Shown: in pieces, positions 56,436 through 64,000 of the stretch | Position numbering within the stretch: the first letter of the stretch is position 1 | How the letters are laid out: every line of letters begins with the position of its first letter | Source of the DNA: Patella vulgata | Taxonomy: Eukaryota > Mollusca > Gastropoda > Patellidae | DNA: 64,000 bases | Assembly: GCF_932274485.2 (NCBI RefSeq) | Contig: NC_065879.2 | Location: 46,796,936 to 46,860,935 of the forward strand | Direction: 5' to 3' | Translations under genes and position numbers: made by a program | Notes under the pieces: generated by a model | Database searches by the model: none | Told to the model about the DNA's origin: nothing | What the model saw: only the letters and a program-made list of their open reading frames with translations

Positions 56436-58622
56436 AGGGGTCTAGGACAACTGCCGGCGGACAACTGCCGGTTGGACAATTGCCGGCGGGGACAATTGCC
56501 GGCGAGGACTACTGCCGACAGGACCACTGTCGACCATTTTATTATTATTTTTTTTTATAGTTTGTAACTGTTGATTTTCTTGCCGTTGTTTTTATTTGTC
56601 CTTTTTAGTATAGTTTATTAAATGATATATGAGGCAACAGTCATAAATTATACTTTAACAAAATGTATATATGTAATCATTATAAAAACATAACTGTTAA
56701 TCTTATTGCCAATGATTTCATTGGGATTTTTAGTTTAGTTTATTAATTGATGGGTGAGCTCAATACATGTAATCATTATCAAAACATAACTTAACTATTA
56801 ATTTTATTTCAAACATGTTAATCACAGAAATAACCACAATTGAAAGTTGAGCACAACTTTTATAATAAAATGAACAATTAAATTTCAAACATGTAATCAT
56901 TAATTGATCGATGGAGCACTATAATGCGTCTATAAATATAATCATTATCAAAACATTATAACATAGCTGTTATAACATAACCACAATTGAAAGTTTATAA
57001 ATTTTCTTATAAACTGAACAGTAAACTTAGTAAAAGTATTATTGTCTGAGATATCACTTCGGTGGAAGCGGGCGTTAAATTAAGCTATTTCATACAGTAA
57101 AAGTATATTAGTGCAATGGAGAGGTCAGCAAAAGCTGTCTTACCAGGGATTTATCTATATCCGTGACATAATCCTTGCTAATGGTGCCGTTGCCTTGGAA
57201 TGTGAGAAACACAGACATAGTAAATGCAAGCCCAGAGTAAAGATCAAGGGAGATGAGGTAATGCAGTCCTTAAATGAACACAATCATGCTGGTCACCCAG
57301 TACGTCAAAGGGCTCTTGAGGTGAAAATACCATAAAGAGGCGTGCCACTGAAACTCTAGAGACTGCACAACAAATTGTCACTGCCGCAGTCGTTTATCTA
57401 CCAGAAGGAACAGCTGCACAGCTTCCACCTATTAGACACCTCAAACGTACTATAAGACGTTTCAAGAATACTGCAGGAAACCCACTACCTCTACCACCAA
57501 CTCCACAGGCAATGGAAATAACAGAACAATACAAAGAACCTTTCCTTCTGTATGGCAATGGTACAAACAATCCAGCTAGAATTTTGTTATATTCAAGAGA
57601 GAAAAACCTAGGGACACTTACTTCAACCGGTCATTGGTTTGCTGACGGAACCTTTAAAGTTGCACCTGAAATATTTTACCAGGTTTACACCATACACGCT
57701 CTTGTCAACAACCACATAGTTACATGTGCCTATGCTCTGCTCACAAACAAGACCAAGGATACCTATTTCCGGGTATATTCTCATTTACTAATAATAAAGC
57801 CGAATCTCCATCCTTTATCTGTCATGTCAGACTTCGAGATTGCTCAAGAGCTTTTCCCGAAACTGAGATAACTGGTTGCTTTTTTCATCTTTCTCAGTGT
57901 ATATACCGCAAAATTCAGACAGAGGGGCTCCAGAATGATACCAACCCTTGCTTTTGTACCAACTGATGTGATGTTGAACATGCCTTTGAAATATTAGCTT
58001 AACACATGAAAGAGAATGGTGCCAATCTTCAATTACTTCGAGGATACCTACAATCGGAGACCTGGTAGACGTAACCGTAGGGGACCAGTGTTTGCTTTAG
58101 ATACCTGGAATATGTACAACCGAACAATGGCCGAGCTTCCAAGAACCAAAAACAATATAGAAGGGTGGCACAGAGGATTTCGGGCTTCCGTTGGCGGTTG
58201 CCATGTTAACATATGGAAGTTTCTGGAGACCCCGAAGAAACATCAAACTCTACAAGAAGTAATTGTTGAACAGATATTGGCTGGAGAACAACATGTTCAA
58301 CGCAAAAAGTGCAGAGACTGTGCGGAGCGCGTACTAAACATTGTCCTTAAGTTCAACAGTCGCCATATGTTGGACTATTTACGTGGTATTGCACATAATA
58401 TCCATCTGTGATAACTTTGTGTCAGTGAGTGCTATTAAAGATAGTTAGTCAGTCACTTAGTGAGTGATATTATAGACAATGTGTTAAGTAAACTGAACCT
58501 GTATGATAATAATAAAGAGTATTTAATTATTAAGTATTGGTGGGTTTATTTTAACAAAAAGGACATATATACAGAAAAACAATTGTCCGCCGGCAGTTAT
58601 CCGGCCGGCAATTGTCCTGCTC
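56436..58622 (+). mobile_element. FLYWCH/MULE transposon (Phantom-like) in Gypsy-3
   Basis: The ends carry a repeated motif: the left end has about five tandem copies of GGACAAYTGCCGGC-type units (56445-56535), the right end two or three in reverse (58580-58617). Candidate 9-bp target duplication CCAAAAGTA/CCAAAAGAA (56427-56435 and 58623-58631), one mismatch. It encodes a FLYWCH zinc finger and a MULE-type DDE transposase. Gypsy-3 pol continues on both sides, so this element is younger. A second, internally deleted piece of the same family lies at 59055-59430. Confidence 0.8.
57111..58411 (+). pseudogene. MULE transposase with FLYWCH finger (decayed)
   Basis: The FLYWCH-type finger is seen at 57111-57335 ('YQGFIYIRDI', 'CEKHRHSKCKPRVKI', 'NEHNHAGHP'). 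The reading frame then shifts within an A-run near 57328; the other copy has two more A's there. The transposase core at 57365-57871 has the first Asp in 'WFADGTFKVAPEIFYQVYTI' and the second in 'VMSDFEIAQELF'. After another frame change near 57868 comes 'GCFFHLSQCIYRKIQ', and at 58016-58411 the Glu in 'RTKNNIEGWHRGFRASVGGC'. It is missing a stretch around 57960-58015. No start codon is obvious. Confidence 0.8.
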
Positions 58623-59054
58623 CCAAAAGAAGCACGGAGCCGTTACCAAGTGGCTTGTTCCATCGAATAGGGATCAACGGATATTCTTTCTTGGTTTCGT
58701 GACCATGTCCCGAAATTCGCAGCTCTTGCTCTTCCCCTCTACGAGCTGTATCATAGTAAGGGTTCATACGAATTGACAGGCACGCATCAGGAACACTTTG
58801 ATAATTTGAAGGTTGCAGTAACTGGTGCACCTGCTCTTCGTTTCCCAAACACCTGATTGAATGTTCATCCAAGACAACGATGCTTCTTATGAAACAATCG
58901 GTGCTGAATTGTCTCAAATTCAAAATGGGGAAGAGGTGACAATATGTTTCGCTAGTCATGTCTTGATGAAGGCTCACCGACGCTACTGTGTACCACCAGG
59001 AAGGAATTACGCGCCGTCGTCAAATTCTGCAGAGAGTATTTCAAAGGCATGTTC

Positions 59055-59430
59055 AACATCATCAGTTGATACAAAAGCAAGGGTTGGTAACATTCTGATG
59101 CCCAGATTGAATACATTATCTGTTTGGTACCACTGCTGGAGCCCCTCTGTCTGAATTTTGCGGTATCTAATAGGTGGAAGCTGTGCAGCTGTTCCTTCTG
59201 GTAGATAAACGACTGCGGCAGTTACAATTTGTTGTGGCTCGCCTCTTTATGGTATTTTTTCACCTCAAGAGCTCTTTGATGTACTGGATGACCAGCATGA
59301 TTGTGTTCATTTAAGGACTGCATTACCTCATCTCGCTTGATCTTTACTCTGGGCTTGCATTTACTATGTCTGCGTTTCTCACATTCTAAGACAACGGCAC
59401 CATTAGCAAGGATCATGTCACGGATGCATA
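59055..59430 (-). mobile_element. Internally deleted MULE fragment, reverse orientation
   Basis: On the - strand it has the FLYWCH segment 'VVLECEKRRHSKCKPRVKIK' (59222-59416). Then come text matching 57390-57440 ('cgactgcggcagt' region) and text matching 57900-57965 ('ccgcaaaattcagacagagg'). The catalytic middle is missing. It lies directly downstream of the Gypsy-3 RNase H. Its ends are not resolved. Confidence 0.75.
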
Positions 59431-59930
59431 ATGTTTAAGGGCACGAGATGAGGAATTCTATTGAGTTCTAACGATTTCCGGTAATTACTTCCAAAGTTAT
59501 GGCCCTTCATCACTTTGAAAAAGAGTTGGTATCCGATTGACTTCAGATTTATACACAATGTTTAAGGTTATGAGATGAGGAAGCCTATTGATTTCCAGCG
59601 ATATCCGATAATTGCTGCAAGTGTTATTGCCCTTGATCACTTGTGAACGCTCTAGAGACTAATATTAATATCTGATTGACTTTAGATTTATAAACAGTGT
59701 TTAGGGTCATGAGATGAGGAATCCTATAGATTTTCAACGATTTTCGATAATTACTACTAGAGTTATGGCCCTTGATCACCTTAAAAAAATTTGTGGATGC
59801 TCTAAAGTTAATATCCGATTGATTTGAAAGTTATACACGGGGTTTAACTTGAGGAGCGGAGGAGGCCTATTGATTGTCAATGCTTTCCGATAACTACTTC
59901 CAGAGTTATAGCCCTTGGTACTAAATGTTT
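59431..59930 (+). repeat. Tandem repeat, ~126-141-bp unit
   Basis: Four degenerate units begin near 59433, 59559, 59699 and 59840. Each has TTTAAGG-CATGAGATGAGGA, 'cctattgatttcca.cgattt', 'cgataattacttccagagtt' and 'atggcccttgatcac'. The phrase 'acttccagagttatggccc' resembles the module 'acttcctgaattatggcccc' of RepB, so the two repeats may be distantly related. Confidence 0.75.
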
Positions 59931-60529
59931 GTATAGTAAACGTTCATATAGGGCAGAACTAGAAGCCAAACAAATTCTATTGATTTCCGATAAATAGTTA
60001 ATTGGTTGTTACTCGTACTCAGATTTTAGAGTCGTAAATGTTTTCCTTACGGACCAAAGAAAAAAATATGTGACAACCCTTGTTGACTGCCCGGACGACT
60101 TAGCTGCTGTTGGTTTCCTTTTGTGCTAAGAGGTTGATGTGCCCCTTTCTTTGCAATTCCTTCTGTTAAAAGGTCCTTTGACATTTCTAAAAATAGTAAG
60201 ATCTTGACTGGAACGCGTTGGGTGTAGTAAGCGATTGGTGTGGTCATGGCAGGAGCATGATGGGTGCGTGTAAATTTCTTGTCACGTTGATTGGTGCAAG
60301 TCCAACGTTGTCGTTACGCTCCCTTTACTTTCATGCCAGGAGACCGAGTGAATAGACTTTTCTTTCCCAGGAAAATCGATATCAGCTCAGTTGTCATGTC
60401 GGATGAGGAATTTTCATCGTTGGATAATATACAAAATGGGTACGACAAGGTACCGGCTTTTGGGATTGTGCTACAAGCTAATAGCCTCTAAATAACAAAG
60501 ATAAGTAAATAAATGATAATAATGTGTTT
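59931..60529. other. Non-coding, nothing recognised
   Basis: Open stretches on both strands around 60050-60490 match no family I know. No splice or promoter pattern is convincing. Confidence 0.4.
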
Positions 60530-61905
60530 AGAAACCGTTCCTCCATCTTGGAAATATGCTAAATTGATGAACATACGATCATTGTACGCAGTTGTATATA
60601 ACAGAAATCGAATCTGCGTCCCCGAAAACATGTATATTGACATCAAAGACAACCACTTAATGGAAATCAGCACATCATCCGATTTTCCCGCCACAAGTGG
60701 CAGCAATATTCGAAATATTCTAAATATGTGAACATGTGATCATTTTACAAGGTTGTAAATGTCAGAAATGGTTTTCTGCGCCGCCGTAAACATATATATT
60801 TTTCAAAAAAAGTAGGGGATATTCAGAAACAATACAAAACTGTGCAAATGCACTGCGGTTTCTATAAGATGTAACCAGTGTGTGTTAATAACAGGCCAAT
60901 TGCCTACACATGAACATAAACAGTTCATATGGACGGCTTATCTGACGGCCCCATTTCACTCACAAAGAGATACACCGTCAAAAGTGAAAATGGACGTTTT
61001 TGATTTTTGTCTTAATAATGAGTAATTGCTTCACCAATCCTCAGACATTCAGCATTTCGTCGTGGCATGCTCCTGATCAACCGTCCAATCAAAATTTGGG
61101 GCAATCTGACCCACTCCTCTTGTAGTGCCACGGCCAATTCTTGCAGTGTTGTCGGTTGACGTTGATGTCGACGAACACGTCTCCCGATCAAATTAAACGT
61201 AGCGCACTAAAACAAAGATACGCTAAACAGTAAATCTTATGCAAGAACCGATAGGAAAGCAAAATTTGGGCCAATCTGACCCACTCATCTTGCAGTGCCA
61301 CGGCCAATTCTTGCCGTGTTGTCGGTTGACGTTGACGAACACGTCTCCCGATCAAATTAAACGTCACACACTAAAGCAAAGATACGCTAAACAGTAAATC
61401 TTATGCAAGAACCGATAGGAAAGCAGCCATGGATTGGATAAACCAGCAAGCGGCAGTTTTCATCAACCCTTCCTTGAAGTGTCAAATTTGACAATGAACC
61501 CCTCCCACGTGTATGGCACTATTGCGTGTCGCACATGCAGCTCAGTGGTTCTGTTGGGACGATAAGTTCTTCATCTGTGAACATACTTTCAAAGCATGTC
61601 AAGTGTCCATGACTATTTATCATATCACAACCTGCATAGGTATTTGCATTTTAATATCCCTATATTGACACCAAACACTACTATTTAATAAAAATCTGCA
61701 CATCGGCACAAGAATGGCCGCCATATTGGAAATATGCTAAGTATGTGAACATGTGGTCAGCTTACAAGGATGTAAATGTCAGGTATGGAATCTGCAACCC
61801 CGAAAACATATATATTGACACCAAACACTACTACTTAATGAAAATCAGCATATCGTCCGACTTTCCCGCCGAAAATGGTCGCCATCTTGGAAATATCTTC
61901 ACGAA
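60530..61905 (+). repeat. Tandem repeat (~150-160-bp unit) split by a Tc1 copy
   Basis: The unit contains CCCGAAAACATATATATTGA, 'caccaaacactacttaatg', 'aaaatcagcacatcgtccg', 'ccgccatcttggaaatatgc' and 'gtgaacatgtggtca'. Units lie near 60530-60715, 60716-60796 continuing at 61661, and 61720-61905. The Tc1 copy at 60797-61660 interrupts a unit between CATATATA and TATATTGACACC. Confidence 0.75.
60797..61660 (-). mobile_element. Internally deleted Tc1-like copy (family 2)
   Basis: Starts TATTTTTCAAAAAAAGTAGG with GGATATTC and ends 'ttttaatatccc', a shortened right end. On the - strand 61015-61190 encodes the last ~55 residues of the transposase ('ELAVALQEEW', 'LIRSMPRR', 'ECLRIG'). Part of this, about 177 bp, is duplicated in tandem (61077-61253 and 61254-61430). 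It is the same deletion type as 12384-13843 but without RepA. Confidence 0.75.
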
Positions 61906-64000
61906 GTGATGGAAAAAATTGAAATATAGTTATGACCCCTGTCAATACTAATATAGTGGCAAATCACAGTTGATATGTCGATAAGATTATAAATAAGTTG
62001 AAAACAAAATGTAAGTTGGAATATTATCGCAAAATGACTGCCTTTCAAATAATGGCGTCCTATACTATTGTTTTTTTTTTTGTCATCAAACGTCAAAACC
62101 TACAAAATAAAACTAGTTCCACGATTTACATTAAGGATCGGACTATGAACACGAATTTATGTAGTTAATTCAGTTATATAATTAATATTATAAAAAAACC
62201 AACAGAAAAGGTAAACGCTCACAATGAATCCTCCGCTGAAAATGAATTTATGTAGTTAAATGAACTACATGTATGTTAATTATAAATACATTGTCTATAG
62301 TCTAGACAGTAACGATTTATATACTTTGTTATCCATACCCCATGAGTCATTCTATAATTGTTTTACTGTAACTGGACTGTTGTCACGTATGCTACCTTCA
62401 GGCATACATAATATTTTCTATTCTTGTGCCATCAATTGTCTCTGCCATGATATAACGTTTTTCATGTAATATCAATCTCCAACACCTGCAGTAAAGTGTT
62501 TCAATTTCAGTTGACTTCACCAGTTTATCTAATAATTTAATCGTTTTTTGTCATTTTTACCACAGCAAAATTAATCAACTAGGCTACATATTTCTTTTTA
62601 CAAACAAATCTGAGTGGTAAATACAACCATACATGGCATATCGTAGACAGTTTAGTGTAGTGATTATTGTTTACAATTCTAAATTTTCAGTCGATCTAAA
62701 ATAGTGAAATGAACAACATAATGCCAGTGTGCTTGAAAAACTACATTTTATAATATTACTATACTGATGGCTTCTACAGATTAATTACAATTAGTCCGCG
62801 TACTGTTTCTTTTTTTTTTCTTTTTTTTTTTTTGTGACGTTTATATTTAAATCAAATTCGAGCCTAACAACATCTTTAAGAAGATGTTTAATTGACCTGA
62901 CTTGACCCTGCCTTTAGCTATAGAAACGGTGCGCTTCTTTTGGCAATAGTGGTTTTAGCTTAAGTAGCTCAAATCAAGCCCAAAAACAGAACAAATAACC
63001 AGTAAAGAAATAAAATAAAAATGGAGTTTAACGTTTTACGTAAGACTGACTGATAATGATAAACAGATCAGATATATAATGATAAACAGAGATTTATTAG
63101 GAGAAGTATAAGGACAATGACGATTTTTTTTAAATATTAAAGGCCTATACTGAAAAATACGGTTATAAGATATCAATAATTGAAATGACTAAAGTGAAAC
63201 CAATACATGGGATACCAATACGAGCCATGTCAAAAATGATATTAAAAATGTGTGTGATAACAATAAGCAGGATATCAAGTTTGAAACCAAATACGCGTGA
63301 TAGCTTCTTTCATCACTTATTATACATGTAATGTAGGTAAATTTCAGAAATTACAATTTATTAACTCTGTGTATTTCTATTTTATAATAAACAAACAAGG
63401 GAATGTTTTCCTTAGATATATTTATTATTAGAATGAGATCAAAACATATAAATAAAAATAAATAATTTACTAACATATAATTTTAATGGAGAATCGTGTT
63501 ATAGCACATAAATATATTCACTAACAATGATACAGAAGGGCAAAATACGATGAATCGTGTAATCTCATATAGGACATTTGAAATGGAATGGATTTCATGT
63601 CATCTGTTCCTGTAAATAGCACAGTATACAATACAGCTGGTAGCTGTGGGTTCGCAATCGGAGTTATAATACTTACTGTTAGTATAGATCTCTATATACA
63701 TTAACTATTATATATACATTATTTTATCCTTTGATTTTTCTTCTTCAATATAGATATAACAGTATTCGACATCATACGGAATTGAATGAAAGCCAACTAT
63801 ATTGTGCAAAATATTTTACAAGTTACAGAAAAAACAATTAAAAGAAAGGAATAATAAATACGTAAATATATAAATAAAACAATTAGTAAATTATAAATAA
63901 GAAGTTTGAAAGTTTGATTGTGTGATCAAGTTGCCAGTGAATGGACATGGAGGTAGGGTAAGCTTACGGATCTACACCTTGGGCAGAGTGTTCTGCGATA
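61906..64000. other. Non-coding, nothing recognised
   Basis: AT-rich sequence with T-runs (62068-62080, 62808-62834) and no recognisable gene, RNA or transposon end. The motif AATTTATGTAGTTAA occurs twice (about 62154 and 62243). Confidence 0.45.

Larger units (their letters stand above)
52727..59050 (+). mobile_element. Gypsy-3: old Ty3/Gypsy remnant, interrupted by a MULE transposon
   Basis: Parts in order are: gag-like (52907-53830), protease-like (about 54840-55195), reverse transcriptase (about 55690-56430) and, after a DNA-transposon insertion (56436-58622), connection and RNase H (about 58630-59050). LTRs are not recognised in the window. It is broken in more than ten places and more diverged than Gypsy-1 and Gypsy-2, so it is the oldest of the three. 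The Gag head resembles theirs. Confidence 0.8.

Noticed and set aside
60047-60491. Short open frames on both strands (about 66 codons each)
   Set aside because: No family recognised, no splice or promoter context; left as unassigned.

Overview
The window is a stretch of an AT-rich animal genome. It has one recognisable host gene and a dense, deeply nested set of transposable elements. The host gene is a five-exon LIM-homeobox gene of the Arrowhead/Lhx6/8 class (7767-11083, + strand). Its homeodomain and the type of SINE present (tRNA-like head, conserved central block, CT-rich tail) suggest a lophotrochozoan, most likely a mollusc. Species or class cannot be fixed from sequence alone.

Layout. 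1-7400 is mostly non-coding, with the tail of a Penelope-like retroelement followed by a very good hammerhead-ribozyme match (740-1110), two SINEs and a short tandem array split by one of them. 7400-11600 is the LIM-homeobox promoter, exons, introns and 3' end. 12350-16370 is an inverted-repeat structure built from an internally deleted Tc1 element, a nested SINE and two unclassified repeats (called RepA and RepB here). 17080-17930 holds a fragment of a Ulp1-type protease domain next to a ~205-bp tandem repeat. 19250-22610 contains a TIR element with 7-bp target duplications, a 130-bp near-perfect hairpin, a SINE and a hAT MITE. 22675-25622 is a ~2.95-kb fold-back element made of ~220-bp repeats facing each other.

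26298-39620 is a broken Ty3/Gypsy element (+ strand), here Gypsy-1. Its right LTR is split by a RepA/RepB/Tc1 block and by a LINE with its own target duplication. 40214-51893 is a second Gypsy element of the same family (- strand), Gypsy-2, with both 279-bp LTRs and a 4-bp target duplication. It carries two DNA-transposon insertions. 51989-52719 is a second copy of the 7-bp-TSD element. 52727-59050 is an older Gypsy remnant, Gypsy-3, interrupted by a FLYWCH/MULE (Phantom-like) DNA transposon. 59055-64000 contains a second MULE fragment, two tandem arrays, another deleted Tc1 copy and sequence with no recognisable content.

The most notable shared design is in Gypsy-1 and Gypsy-2. Gag opens with a helix-hairpin-helix-like segment, a PHD finger follows the integrase, and downstream lies a third frame with a conserved Cx4C-x9-Hx4H motif. 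That third frame is preceded in both copies by a conserved hairpin and a splice-acceptor-like tract. Gypsy-3 shares the Gag head.
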